This document shows positions 25,827-33,860 of a DNA stretch of 40,514 bases, in pieces. The position numbers and the translations under genes are program-made. How positions within the stretch are numbered: the stretch's first letter is position 1; every line of letters begins with the position of its first letter. Source of the DNA: an uncultured Coriobacteriaceae bacterium (GTDB taxonomy: Bacteria; Actinomycetota; Coriobacteriia; Coriobacteriales; Coriobacteriaceae); the NCBI GenBank assembly GCA_949298635.1, contig CASFXG010000011.1, positions 1 to 40,514 on the forward strand, read 5' to 3'. The notes below the pieces were generated by a model, which saw only the letters and a list, made by a program, of their open reading frames with translations, was not told where the DNA came from and ran no database searches.

Positions 25827-25911
25827 CGCTACTCCCCACTCCCCTCACGTCGGCGAGGCAGCCATCCTGCCGCCCTTGCTGCACGCACGCCGAACGCCCA
25901 AACTGCTAATC

Positions 25912-26475
25912 CTATCCGATCTGCATGAAGAACGACACGCATCGAAAGGCCATATTGGAAAGGAGCTCGACCACCTCCTCCGGCGTCGCCCCGTTAATGA
26001 TGCAGGTGAACACATATGACCCAACGAACACCGCGACCAGGAGCAACGGGATTCCAAAAAGCAGGCCTATCGCGCGCACCACGGCAAATAGCTTTCGTCT
26101 TCGCGCGCGACGCTTATCGTAGGCAAGCTCATCGCGATACGCCTCCTGCGCGACGGAATAGGACTCCGCCTTGGCGCGCACGTCCTTCTCGCGTCGCCGC
26201 CTTATCCCGAAACGTCGAGTCTTCGCCGGTAACTCGTCGCACGACCAGCGCTCCCTCGATCGTTCCTGCACCCGCTCGTCAGGCGTGCTGTGGCCGGCTT
26301 CAGACGCACGACATCCCACTTCAGCCACACCGTACACCTCGGGCACCTCATCGGCCTGCGTTCGCCGCGCGCCGCCCTCCCCCTGCCGCAAGGAGGCCAT
26401 CCACGTCTCCTGCAAGCGTCGCTCACGTTCCAGGCGCTCGGCAGCCCGCTCCGGCGTCTCGATGAACAGATCCAT
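25912..26475 (-). CDS. Hypothetical single-pass membrane protein
   Basis: I do not recognise this 187-residue protein. The start at 26475 is chosen because GGAGGTG lies 5-6 bp before it; in-frame starts further up have no such site. Residues about 1-125 are charged and probably cytoplasmic, with a coiled-coil-prone beginning (ERAAERLERERRLQETW) and an arginine/lysine-rich stretch (YDKRRARRRKLFAVVRAIG) before one or two hydrophobic segments. The C-terminus is short. The many basic residues before the membrane favour a cytoplasmic N-terminus. It has no known domain and is 85 bp from the HicB-like gene in the same direction. Confidence 0.6.
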   Translation of the reverse strand: MDLFIETPERAAERLERERRLQETWMASLRQGEGGARRTQADEVPEVYGVAEVGCRASEAGHSTPDERVQERSRERWSCDELPAKTRRFGIRRRREKDVRAKAESYSVAQEAYRDELAYDKRRARRRKLFAVVRAIGLLFGIPLLLVAVFVGSYVFTCIINGATPEEVVELLSNMAFRCVSFFMQIG

Positions 26476-26622
26476 GCCGCACCTCCAAGTTCCACGCATT
26501 GAAGAGAATTCCAGTGTGGCACCAGGCACGCCGCGAGCCAATTTTCTGCAAGGTTTTTTCGAGTAAGGGCTATGGCCTTAATGCTGGAGCCGGTAAACGG
26601 TAGTTTTCGCCATATTCAGATG

Positions 26623-26653
26623 AAAAAAAAACCGGGCCTCAAACGAGACCCGG
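26623..26653 (-). terminator. Intrinsic terminator of the rubrerythrin gene
   Basis: On the minus strand the stem CCGGGTCTC/GAGGCCCGG (nine pairs, one G-U; 26645-26653 with 26632-26640) has the loop GTTT and is followed by nine T residues (26623-26631). It lies 46 bp past the rubrerythrin stop codon. This is the clearest terminator in the window. The remaining bases, 26476-26622, show nothing else. Confidence 0.92.
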
Positions 26654-26699
26654 CTCAACATCGCGCTTCGTCCATCCCTTAGGGACGACACGTTATCGC

Positions 26700-27239
26700 T
26701 TAGTAGTTGACGACATGCTCCTCAAAGTAGCTCTGCGGATGGTTGCAGACGGGGCAAAGCTCCGGCGCGGTGGGACCGACGTGCAGGTGGCCGCAGTTGC
26801 CGCACTTCCATACCTTCACGCCCTCGCGGGTAAAGACCTCGCCCTTCTCGACGCGCTCGGCGAGCTTGAGATAGCGCTCCTCATGAGCCTTCTCCACAGC
26901 GCCCACGCCGCGGAACTTGGCGGCGATCTCCTTGAAGCCCTCCTCCTCGGCGGTCTTCGCGAACTCGTCGTACATGGTCGTCCACTCGTAGTTCTCGCCC
27001 GCGGCAGCGTCCTTCAAGTTGGCCAGGGTGTCGGGCACCGCGCCGTCATGCAGATACTTGAACCAGAGCTTGGCATGCTCAGACTCGTTGAGCGCGGTCT
27101 CCATGAAGATGTTAGAAATCTGAACGTAACCGTCCTTCTTGGCCTTCGACGCGTAGTAACGATACTTGGTGTGCGCCTGCGACTCGCCGGCAAACGCGGT
27201 CTCAAGGTTCTTCTTAGTCTGGGAATTCTCGAAATCCAT
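26700..27239 (-). CDS. rbr: Rubrerythrin
   Basis: Rubrerythrin reduces hydrogen peroxide in anaerobes, in the cytoplasm. The 179-residue protein has the N-terminal four-helix di-iron domain, with [31 protein letters not shown] and [14 protein letters not shown] supplying Glu and His ligands. The C-terminal rubredoxin-like site has CGNCGHLH and CPVCNHP. The ATG at 27239 follows AAAGGGA; an earlier in-frame start would add 11 residues without homology. It has its own promoter with a TATAAT box, a leader hairpin, an AT-rich dyad upstream and a strong terminator, so it is probably monocistronic and stress-regulated. Confidence 0.95.
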   Translation of the reverse strand: MDFENSQTKKNLETAFAGESQAHTKYRYYASKAKKDGYVQISNIFMETALNESEHAKLWFKYLHDGAVPDTLANLKDAAAGENYEWTTMYDEFAKTAEEEGFKEIAAKFRGVGAVEKAHEERYLKLAERVEKGEVFTREGVKVWKCGNCGHLHVGPTAPELCPVCNHPQSYFEEHVVNY

Positions 27240-27279
27240 GGTCGCATCCCTTTCTCTTTGTGCGAACGACACGGGTTAT

Positions 27280-27298
27280 CTGGTGCCTTCGGCACCAG
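27280..27298 (-). other. Leader hairpin of the rubrerythrin mRNA
   Basis: CTGGTGCC (27280-27287) pairs with GGCACCAG (27291-27298) around a 3-nt loop. It lies just after the presumed start of transcription and about 40 nt before the ATG. A hairpin at the 5' end could protect the message. Confidence 0.5.
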
Positions 27299-27305
27299 TG
27301 CTTTG

Positions 27306-27311
27306 ATTATA
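27306..27311 (-). promoter_or_regulatory. -10 box of the rubrerythrin promoter
   Basis: On the minus strand the sequence is a perfect TATAAT, 66 bp before the ATG. The -35 region, GGTTAC at a 16-bp spacing, is poor, which suits a promoter needing an activator at the upstream dyad. Confidence 0.65.
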
Positions 27312-27336
27312 CCCAGAGCGCGAGAGTGTAACCACC

Positions 27337-27361
27337 CTTATTAGGAATAATTTCTAATAAG
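27337..27361. promoter_or_regulatory. 25-bp AT-rich dyad upstream of rubrerythrin (Fur/PerR-like?)
   Basis: CTTATTAGGAA and TTTCTAATAAG form a dyad centred on 27349 with one mismatch. Its size and AT-rich halves resemble Fur/PerR boxes (7-1-7 type), though it does not match either consensus. It is centred 38 bp upstream of the TATAAT box, near -48, an activator-like position, in the gap after the MutY-like gene. Confidence 0.55.
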
Positions 27362-27445
27362 AGATAATCGCTAGGCGCCCTACGCGCTGGAGCCCGCCCG
27401 CATCAAATTCCGCACGTCGGTCTGTTCGCGGCACCAAGCGCACCA

Positions 27446-28486
27446 TCAGGCGATCGCCCAGCGATCCTCGTCACAAGCACCATCGTCCGCATGGCAGCTG
27501 CGAGCGCAAAACCCTTCACGCTCAAGATCGCACAAGATGCTGGCGACAAGCGCCTCGTCGACCGCAGGTCTTCCCGCTGCGCGCTCAACGGTGTTGAGCG
27601 CCATATGCACCGCGGCGGTGCCCATATCGGCTTCACCCGCCGCCTTCGCATCGAGCAGGATGCGCACCACCTCAGCGCGCTTCTGCCTCCGCGAGCCCTC
27701 GAAACGCGACTGGCGCGCATACGTTGCAGAGCGGCGCGAAGGGTTCGGCACCTCTTTCTTCAAGCGCGCACCATAATCCAACAGAGCGTAATACCACGCG
27801 CGCGGGGTATCCTCGGCGTCGAGCGGCGTCGCATATCCCTCCACGCCCGCCCCGTCATCTCCACCCGCCGCGCGCGCAGCCGGACACGCGGCGCGCACGA
27901 GCGGCATGAGCTCCCGGTCTGGGACGCTGGGGACATCGGGGAAGAAATGGTGTAGGAAGACCGTCCGCACGTTGGTCTCGAGATACACGCCGGGCAGATC
28001 AAAGGCGAACGAACGGATGCCCTGCGCCGTGGCGGGACCGATGCCGGGCAGGGCCTCGAGCGCACGCGCCTCCCGCGGAAACGCCCCGCCGTGCTGTTCG
28101 ACGATCTCACGCGCAGCGCGCTGCAACGCCAACGCACGCCGGTTGTATCCCATGCCCTGCCAGGCCGCGAGCACATCCGCCGTCGGCGCTTCGGCCAGAA
28201 CCTCGATGTTCGGAAACCGCTCGAGCCACGCCGGCATACGTGTCTCGACGCGCGCTACCTGCGTCTGCTGGAGCATGACCTCAGAAAGCCACACGATATA
28301 CGGGTCGCGCGTGCGCCGCCATGGCAGGTCGCGGTACAGGCGCGCGCCCTCGGCACGCACCAGCTCCCGAAAGCCGTCCATGCCAGCGGGCACGGACGCA
28401 CATGCCCGTGCATTCGCCTGCGATTCCCCAGATGCCTCGTCTGCGCGCTTGCCAGCGTCGCCCGACTTGCCGAACGTACTCGTCAC
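27446..28486 (-). CDS. MutY-like HhH-GPD glycosylase lacking the Fe-S cluster
   Basis: The 346-residue protein has the MutY fold. WLSEVMLQQTQVARVETR contains the catalytic Glu69 (the Glu37 equivalent in E. coli), and the helix-hairpin-helix is ALPGIGPATAQGI. Where MutY has its second catalytic residue, Asp, in DGNV, this protein has ETNVRTVFLHHFF, so Asp is replaced by Glu170. The four cysteines of the [4Fe-4S] cluster that follow in MutY are absent; YGARLKKEVPNPSRR stands there instead. The last 30 residues hold four cysteines with other spacing. The start is a GTG overlapping the regulator's stop by 4 nt (GTGA). A mismatch or oxidised-base glycosylase is likely; A/G specificity is not assured. 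Confidence 0.85.
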   Translation of the reverse strand: MTSTFGKSGDAGKRADEASGESQANARACASVPAGMDGFRELVRAEGARLYRDLPWRRTRDPYIVWLSEVMLQQTQVARVETRMPAWLERFPNIEVLAEAPTADVLAAWQGMGYNRRALALQRAAREIVEQHGGAFPREARALEALPGIGPATAQGIRSFAFDLPGVYLETNVRTVFLHHFFPDVPSVPDRELMPLVRAACPAARAAGGDDGAGVEGYATPLDAEDTPRAWYYALLDYGARLKKEVPNPSRRSATYARQSRFEGSRRQKRAEVVRILLDAKAAGEADMGTAAVHMALNTVERAAGRPAVDEALVASILCDLEREGFCARSCHADDGACDEDRWAIA

Positions 28487-28974
28487 GCCTGTTCCACGTT
28501 CTTAAGCGCGGCGCAACGTGCATACTCAGCGAACGCGTCGCGATCTGCGAACTTCGCGTCGACCGCGGGAAATCTGCGCCCTTCCACCACATCTGCCAAG
28601 GTAACAGAGCTCAGATAATCGTTCAGGAGCGCCTCGACCCCCATCCAAAGCGGATGGAAGCAGCAGGTTTCCATACGTGGGCAATCGCTGCCAGCAGCGG
28701 TGCATTCGTTGATGACGAACGGCCCCTGCACGGCTCGAACGATATCGTAGATGGTCAGCTCTTCGGGGTCGGCCTTGAGGCGCATACCGCCGCGCACGCC
28801 ACGCAGGCTCTCGATAATGCCCGCCTGAACAAGTCCGTGCTGAATGGATCTGGCAAACGAATACGGCACGTCGACCTGCTCAGCCGCAACGCGAACCGAC
28901 AGCAATTCGTCACCGCTCTCCACGAGCATCGAGAGGATACGCAGGGCATAATCGGTCTTTCTTGAAATGTCCAT
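28483..28974 (-). CDS. Rrf2 family Fe-S-sensing regulator (IscR-like)
   Basis: The 163-residue protein begins MDISRKTDYALRILSMLVES with the winged helix of Rrf2 regulators. Cys91, Cys98, Cys104 and His107 (NECTAAGSDCPRMETCCFHP) match almost exactly the ligand positions of E. coli IscR (92, 98, 104, 107), so it probably binds an iron-sulfur cluster and senses iron, oxygen or NO. There is an extra Cys105. The ATG follows GAGGTG. It overlaps the MutY-like gene, so the two are translated together, and rubrerythrin lies next along the strand. No isc or suf genes are in view, so its targets are unknown. Confidence 0.88.
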   Translation of the reverse strand: MDISRKTDYALRILSMLVESGDELLSVRVAAEQVDVPYSFARSIQHGLVQAGIIESLRGVRGGMRLKADPEELTIYDIVRAVQGPFVINECTAAGSDCPRMETCCFHPLWMGVEALLNDYLSSVTLADVVEGRRFPAVDAKFADRDAFAEYARCAALKNVEQA

Positions 28975-29125
28975 GGCTTCACCTCTATCGTCTCGGGCTT
29001 TGGTGGACAGCCTATCTATACATCACGGCAAACCGGTTGTGCCTATAAAAGCATCTCGAGAATCGTATCCTAGTCTACCCAGAAACTCTGGCAACGGCAC
29101 CATATTGACGCCTTAGCGACGAACG

Positions 29126-29156
29126 CGACACTTTTGAACCCGTTCCCAAAGTGTCG
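29126..29156. repeat. Small GTCG palindrome
   Basis: CGACACTTT (29126-29134) pairs with AAAGTGTCG (29148-29156) around a 13-nt loop. It lies in the 235-bp gap between the Rrf2 gene and tRNA-Asp and resembles the GTCGAC-type elements near 33739, 35816 and 37205. The rest of the gap shows only a weak TATAGA promoter-like box about 50 bp before the Rrf2 gene. Confidence 0.5.
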
Positions 29157-29171
29157 ACAAAGTGCTGCTTA

Positions 29172-29198
29172 AGCAAAAGCCCCGCTCGTGGCGGGGCT
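29172..29198 (-). terminator. Terminator after tRNA-Asp
   Basis: AGCCCCGC (29178-29185) pairs with GCGGGGCT (29191-29198) around TCGTG. On the minus strand it is followed by TTTGCTT, a modest T-tract, and lies 11 bp past the tRNA 3' end. Confidence 0.75.
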
Positions 29199-29209
29199 CT
29201 TACAAGCAA

Positions 29210-29287
<78 letters not shown>

Positions 29288-29410
29288 TCAGCAAATGCTG
29301 CGGTAGCAAGTGTACCAAGAGCCTGCACCGCGCGCAAGAGAAATTTTGCAGATATGTGCAAATCGAGCATCGCGCAGAAGCACCCCGGGCATTTTCGACA
29401 GAACATGCCG

Positions 29411-30118
29411 CTAGAGGCGGCCGAGCTCCTTCATCTTGATCTCGTAGGCGCGTGCGATGATCTCGCAGCACCCCTCGACACCGAAGAGCGCGCGGTTGAG
29501 CGTGATGTCCTTGTCTAGGCGCAGCTTCGTCTTGCCGGCGGAGTAGCGCTTGTAGAACAGCTCGCGGTTGCGCTGCATATGCTTGATGCGCTTGAGCGCT
29601 TTGCGCTCGGAAAGCCCCCGGCGCTTCATGACGATCTCCACGCGCTCCTCGAGCGGCGCGGTGATATACACGCTGATGAGGTTCGGGTTGTCGCGCAGGA
29701 TGTAGTCGGAAAGTCGCCCGATGATGATGCACGACTCGCTCGACCCCACGTCGAGGATCACCTGGCGCAGATTCTCGAAGAGCTTGTCCGCCATAGTGCG
29801 CGCGTCGAAGCGATCCGGCAGGAACGCCATCATCTCGGCGGCGACGGCCTCATCGTAGGGCGCAACCTTCTCCACCACGGTATCGGCGCGCTTTGCGGCG
29901 CGAATGAGCAGCTCGTTGTCATAGAGCGGAATCCCCAGGCGCTCCTGCAGCGCGATACCGATCTCGTGCGCGTCTGTGCCGTACTGGCGCGCGATCGAGA
30001 TCACCACTGGGGCGTCGGGATCGGTGTCCTCGGTCGGGGCTCCCAGAGCATCGTTGGCATACATGTCGCGAGCCATGAGCTGCGAGACGTCGGCCTTCTC
30101 TTTATCCTTCTTAGGCAT
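29411..30118 (-). CDS. Cytidylate kinase-like family protein
   Basis: The 235-residue protein matches the cytidylate-kinase-like family: VVISIARQYGTDAHEIGIAL near residue 40, then LGIPLYDNELL and IIIGRLSDYIL, ending with a basic helical region (KRRGLSERKALKRIKHMQR). Most members are uncharacterised, and the P-loop is degenerate compared with true CMP kinases, so nucleotide kinase activity is uncertain. The ATG at 30118 follows AGGGGAG; an earlier start at 30136 overlaps that site. It follows the amino-acid transporter genes by 64 bp in the same direction and may be the operon's last protein gene before tRNA-Asp. Confidence 0.8.
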   Translation of the reverse strand: MPKKDKEKADVSQLMARDMYANDALGAPTEDTDPDAPVVISIARQYGTDAHEIGIALQERLGIPLYDNELLIRAAKRADTVVEKVAPYDEAVAAEMMAFLPDRFDARTMADKLFENLRQVILDVGSSESCIIIGRLSDYILRDNPNLISVYITAPLEERVEIVMKRRGLSERKALKRIKHMQRNRELFYKRYSAGKTKLRLDKDITLNRALFGVEGCCEIIARAYEIKMKELGRL

Positions 30119-30182
30119 GAGCTGCACTCCCCTCACCCGTGCGACCTGCGCGCCGGGGTTCCCAACAAGCGACCGGTCAGCC

Positions 30183-30830
30183 TTACGCTGCCACCCTGCG
30201 GCGCTGGTACGCGCGCACGATGAGCGAGATGCCGAAATTCAACACGAAGTATAGCAAGAACACGAGACCGTACATGAGCAGCTTCGCACTCAGGTTGGGA
30301 ATCTGCGCCATGACAACGCGCGCGTTGAACATGAGCTCCATGACGCTGATGCTTGCGAGGTACGACGAGTCCTTGATCACCGTGGTGCACTGGCTGAAGA
30401 GCGCCGGGATGATCGTCTTGAACGTCTGCGGCAAGATGATGAGGCGCATGGTGCTGAAGAAGCCGAAACCCTGGCTCTGTGCTGCCTCGAACTGGCTCTT
30501 AGGAATCGAGTTGAAGCCGCCGCGCACGATCTCGGCCATGACAGCCGAGGTGAACACCGTGAACGCCACCACCGAGACGACGAAGTTCGACGCGCGCATG
30601 GTGAAGTAGATGAAGAGGATCCACAGGAGGTTCGGCGTGCAACGGAAGAGCTCAATGTAGGCCGTCACGAGCCAGCGGAGCGGGCTCAACTTGCCGCGGC
30701 AGTACTGTTTGATCATGGCGAGGATCGTGCCGAAGATCACCGAGAAGATGATTGCCAGCACCGAGATGCGAATGGTGAGCCAAAACCCGCTCAGGATGAA
30801 CCCCAGGTTCGTAGCGTTGAAAGCATCCAT
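30183..30830 (-). CDS. Polar amino-acid ABC transporter permease (second subunit)
   Basis: The 215-residue permease of the His/Glu/Gln/Arg family has ISVLAIIFSVIFGTILAMI as an early membrane segment and the EAA-like loop FEAAQSQGFGFFSTMRLIIL that contacts the ATPase. YIELFRCTPNLLWILFIYF is typical of the family. Its start lies 4 nt after the stop of the first permease, so the two are co-translated as a heterodimer. Arg or Glu/Gln transport fits the family; the exact substrate cannot be set. Confidence 0.92.
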   Translation of the reverse strand: MDAFNATNLGFILSGFWLTIRISVLAIIFSVIFGTILAMIKQYCRGKLSPLRWLVTAYIELFRCTPNLLWILFIYFTMRASNFVVSVVAFTVFTSAVMAEIVRGGFNSIPKSQFEAAQSQGFGFFSTMRLIILPQTFKTIIPALFSQCTTVIKDSSYLASISVMELMFNARVVMAQIPNLSAKLLMYGLVFLLYFVLNFGISLIVRAYQRRRVAA

Positions 30831-30834
30831 GGTC

Positions 30835-31590
30835 TTACGCCTCCCTCATGGTCTCGACGCCTTTAAGGGCAGCAAGGTCGAGCTTCTTCGCCTTAGGCAT
30901 GCGCTTCGAGCGCTTCTCCAGATACTGCACGAGCAACGCGAGCGGGAAGCAGATCACGAAGTACATGACACAGGCGACGATGTATCCCTGCAAGTAGCCG
31001 TAGGTGCCCACGAAGCTGTTCGAGCGGTACATGATGTCGCCGCCGGCGACGAGCGCGAGCACGGAGCTGTTCTTCACCAGATTGAGCGCCTGGTTGCAGA
31101 GCGGGGGCAGGATGACCTTGAACGTCTGCGGCAAGATCACGTACCGATATGCCTGAACCGTGGTGAAGCCCTGGCTCTTCGCCGCCTCCATCTGGCCGCG
31201 CGGAACGCTCTCGATACCCGTGCGGATAACCTCGGAGACGTACGCCGCATGGTACAGCCCCACGCCCACGAAGCCGAGCACCACGGGCGGGATGGGAACC
31301 GGTGTGGGTGCACCCAGGACGCGCTGCAGCAACTGCGGACCCATGAGGTACATGAAGACGACCTGCACCGGCAGCGGCGTGTTCTGGTAGAACTCGACGT
31401 ACACGCGGCTTATGGCGCGCAGCACCCGCGAGCGGGTGGTGGAGAAGATGCCGAGCACCGTGCCGAGCACGAGCGCGAGCACAAGACCGTACACGACTAC
31501 CTGCAGCGTGACGAAGAAGCCGTCCCAAAACGCATCTAATGAACCAAGGGTTATCTCCCAGCGCCGAGGATCGAGGATGCTTTCCAGCAT
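30835..31590 (-). CDS. Polar amino-acid ABC transporter permease (first subunit)
   Basis: The 251-residue permease starts MLESILDPRRWEITLGSL, with segments such as VVYGLVLALVLGTVLGIF and the EAA-like loop MEAAKSQGFTTVQAYRYVIL. YVEFYQNTPLPVQVVFMYL is a family signature. The ATG at 31590 follows AAGGAG; the upstream in-frame start at 31611 would overlap that site. A long hairpin (31621-31678) separates it from the binding-protein gene. Confidence 0.92.
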   Translation of the reverse strand: MLESILDPRRWEITLGSLDAFWDGFFVTLQVVVYGLVLALVLGTVLGIFSTTRSRVLRAISRVYVEFYQNTPLPVQVVFMYLMGPQLLQRVLGAPTPVPIPPVVLGFVGVGLYHAAYVSEVIRTGIESVPRGQMEAAKSQGFTTVQAYRYVILPQTFKVILPPLCNQALNLVKNSSVLALVAGGDIMYRSNSFVGTYGYLQGYIVACVMYFVICFPLALLVQYLEKRSKRMPKAKKLDLAALKGVETMREA

Positions 31591-31620
31591 GGCGCTCCTT
31601 TCAACTACCACAACCCATCG

Positions 31621-31678
31621 CCCGGCAGAAAATGATAATTTCAGTACCAGGTACTGAAATTATCATTTTGCGGCCGGG
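31621..31678. repeat. Perfect 19-bp hairpin between binding protein and permease genes
   Basis: AAAATGATAATTTCAGTAC (31629-31647) pairs perfectly with 31651-31669 around CAG, and an outer CCCGGC/GCCGGG pair (31621-31626 and 31673-31678) encloses it. The AT-rich inner stem in GC-rich DNA is striking. It lies 31 bp before the permease ATG and about 65 bp past the binding-protein stop. It would act on message stability or expression ratio; a mobile palindrome is also possible. Confidence 0.75.
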
Positions 31679-31742
31679 CGGAGAAAGTGCCGCAGGCGCC
31701 CCATCCTACCTGGACGCCTGCGACCTTACAGCAACGGAAACG

Positions 31743-32600
31743 TTACGCACTCGCGCCGAGCCACAGCTCAATCTCTTCGTCCATCCAACCGTTCTCGAGC
31801 AGCTCCTTCACCGTGTCGTCCACGACGGGTGAAAGGTCGCTGCCCTTCTCGGTGGCCACGCCGTACTCCTGCGTACCGAATTCGATCTCGGGCTGGAGCA
31901 GCTCGACGGAGTCCTCCATGTAGGTGTTGAGCGTCGAGCGATCCATGGCGAACGCCTGCACCATGCCGGCGTCGAGCGCGTCCTTGATCTCCGGATAGGA
32001 CGCGTACTCCTGGAAGGTGGGCGCGCAGCTGAAGCCTTCGTCCTGGATCATCTGCTCAACGAGCTGCTGCGTGGTGGAACCGGTGGAAACGCCGATGACC
32101 TGGCCATCGAGATCCTCCATGCTCGTCCAGCCGTTGGCCTTCTTGACCATGATGCCCACGGAGTCCGTGCGGTACGGCGTGGAGAAATCCCAGTCCTCCT
32201 CGCGCTCAGGCGTGATGGTGTAGGTCGCAGCCACGATGTCGAGCGCGCCGGAGTCGATGAGCGTGCCGCGCGTGCTCGGCGTGACCGTCGTGAAGTCGCA
32301 GAGCCCCTGCTCCTTGGCCTCCTCGTATGTGGTGCCAAGCACCGCCGCCGCGATCTGGTAGCAAAGATCAATCTCGAGGCCCTCATACTCCTGCGTGGCG
32401 GTGTCCATGTAGCCGTAGCCTAGGACGTCGGCCTTCACGCCGCAGTTGAGCACACCGCGGTCCTTGATGGTCTGGAGCTTGGAGGCCGCTTCGCCCGAGC
32501 CCGATCCGTCCGAGCCGCCGCTGCAGCCCACGAGGCCGAGGCCGAGCACGGCCGCGGAAGCACCGGAAACCTTGATGAAGTTACGACGAGTGATGGACAT
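31743..32600 (-). CDS. Amino-acid-binding lipoprotein (GlnH/type 3 family)
   Basis: The 285-residue solute-binding protein begins MSITRRNFIKVSGASAAV with a twin-arginine motif and has a lipobox LVGC (Cys26). The mature part shows family features: LNCGVKADVLGYGY, then GLEIDLCYQIAAAVLG and ATYTITPEREEDWDFSTPY. It delivers a polar amino acid, probably Glu, Gln or Asp, to the permeases encoded just after it. The ATG at 32600 follows AAAGGGG and gives a proper signal peptide. It comes after the ATPase gene with a 123-bp gap that may hold a promoter. Confidence 0.92.
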   Translation of the reverse strand: MSITRRNFIKVSGASAAVLGLGLVGCSGGSDGSGSGEAASKLQTIKDRGVLNCGVKADVLGYGYMDTATQEYEGLEIDLCYQIAAAVLGTTYEEAKEQGLCDFTTVTPSTRGTLIDSGALDIVAATYTITPEREEDWDFSTPYRTDSVGIMVKKANGWTSMEDLDGQVIGVSTGSTTQQLVEQMIQDEGFSCAPTFQEYASYPEIKDALDAGMVQAFAMDRSTLNTYMEDSVELLQPEIEFGTQEYGVATEKGSDLSPVVDDTVKELLENGWMDEEIELWLGASA

Positions 32601-32723
32601 GATAGTTACCCCTTTCGAATCTTGGGTGCCGCGAGGCATGGGACGGAGCCTTCAGGACTATCATCACCGGCCGCGCGCTTGGCGTAACCCTCGCGCGAAC
32701 CGGACGATTGTTCCCTTTGCGCG

Positions 32724-33455
32724 CTAGTGCAGAATCTTGTTGAGGAAGTCCTTGCAGCGCGGGTTCTGCGGGTTGGTGAAGAAGTGCTCGGGCGTGCCCT
32801 CTTCGAGGATCTGGCCGTCGTCCATGAAGATCACGCGGTCGGCCACCTGCTTGGCGAAGTTCATCTCGTGCGTCACGCAGATCATGGTGATGTTCTCGTG
32901 CGCGAGCTCGATCATGACGTCGAGCACTTCCTGGATCATCTCGGGGTCGAGCGCCGAGGTGGGCTCGTCGAAGAGGATGATTGGCTGCTTGGTGCACATC
33001 GCGCGCGCGATGGCCACGCGCTGCTGCTGGCCGCCGGAGAGGTTCTGCGGGTACTCGCCCGCCTTCTGCTCCAGGCCGACGCGCTTGAGTGCGGCCATGG
33101 CGGCGGCGTTTGCCTCCTCCTTGCTCTTCTTCTGCAGCTTGATGGGGGCGAGCGTGAGGTTGCCGAGCACCGTCATGTTCGGATACAGGTTGAACTGCTG
33201 GAACACCATGGAGCTGTACTTGCGCGCCATCTCGAGGTGGTTCTTCTTCGTGACGAGCTGCCCATCGATGATCACCTCACCGGTGGTGGGCTCCTCGAGC
33301 CAGTCGACGCAGCGGATGAGCGTGGATTTGCCCGAACCAGATGGTCCGATGATCACGAGCTTCTCGCCGGCCTTGACGGTGAGGTTGATGTCCTTCAGTA
33401 CGTGCAGGTCGCCGAAGTACTTGTTCAGATTGCGGATCTCGATCATATCTGCCAT
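32724..33455 (-). CDS. Polar amino-acid ABC transporter ATP-binding protein (GlnQ-like)
   Basis: The 243-residue ATPase powers the importer. It has Walker [10 protein letters not shown] (37-45), Q-loop [13 protein letters not shown], signature [15 protein letters not shown], Walker [16 protein letters not shown] and the H-loop [14 protein letters not shown]. The length and sequence are of the GlnQ/HisP group. The ATG at 33455 follows GGAGGG; the longer frame upstream to 33578 is unlikely to be translated. It is the first gene of the transporter operon. Confidence 0.94.
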   Translation of the reverse strand: MADMIEIRNLNKYFGDLHVLKDINLTVKAGEKLVIIGPSGSGKSTLIRCVDWLEEPTTGEVIIDGQLVTKKNHLEMARKYSSMVFQQFNLYPNMTVLGNLTLAPIKLQKKSKEEANAAAMAALKRVGLEQKAGEYPQNLSGGQQQRVAIARAMCTKQPIILFDEPTSALDPEMIQEVLDVMIELAHENITMICVTHEMNFAKQVADRVIFMDDGQILEEGTPEHFFTNPQNPRCKDFLNKILH

Positions 33456-33738
33456 GGGCGAAATCCCTCCTTCGTATGCGTATCCAGAGCGCGCGGGCGC
33501 TCGAGCGTGCGATGCGATTGTGTGCGCACTATTGTACGAATCCCGAATGCACGGTAGGCGCTCATTCGCTTCCTGCAATACACGCGAAACCGAGTGCTAA
33601 CAAACCGTACATCTGCGAACAGTTCGAAGCAGTATACCCAAAACTGCTCTATTTAGCCATTTTCATGCAATGAGCGCAGCTCGCCTGCCATGGAGCAGCC
33701 TCGCGGCTCCGCGGCCGCGCGCATGGATCGCTCCCGCT

Positions 33739-33809
33739 CGCGACGTCGACCTTTTCCGCCACTTTTTCCCTGTTCGCTACGGAAAACGGCGTAAAACGTC
33801 GACGTCGCG
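33739..33809. repeat. GTCGAC palindromic element, copy A
   Basis: CGCGACGTCGAC (33739-33750) and GTCGACGTCGCG close a 71-bp imperfect palindrome with TTTTCCGCC and GGAAAACGGCG arms. It starts 52 bp past the yqeY stop codon. Copies B (35816) and C (37205) share its form and position. The remaining gap, 33456-33738 upstream of the amino-acid transporter, contains a possible promoter for glnQ but no other gene. Confidence 0.75.
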
Positions 33810-33860
33810 GAAGCGCTATCGGCTGGAGTTGCGGCGTGTGCGGCGAGGCCGGCGCGAACC

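Noticed and set aside
25290-25911. HicA toxin gene beside the HicB-like gene
   Set aside because: The flanking gaps of 78 and 85 bp are too short for a HicA of about 60 residues, and no dsRBD-like HicA motif is seen.
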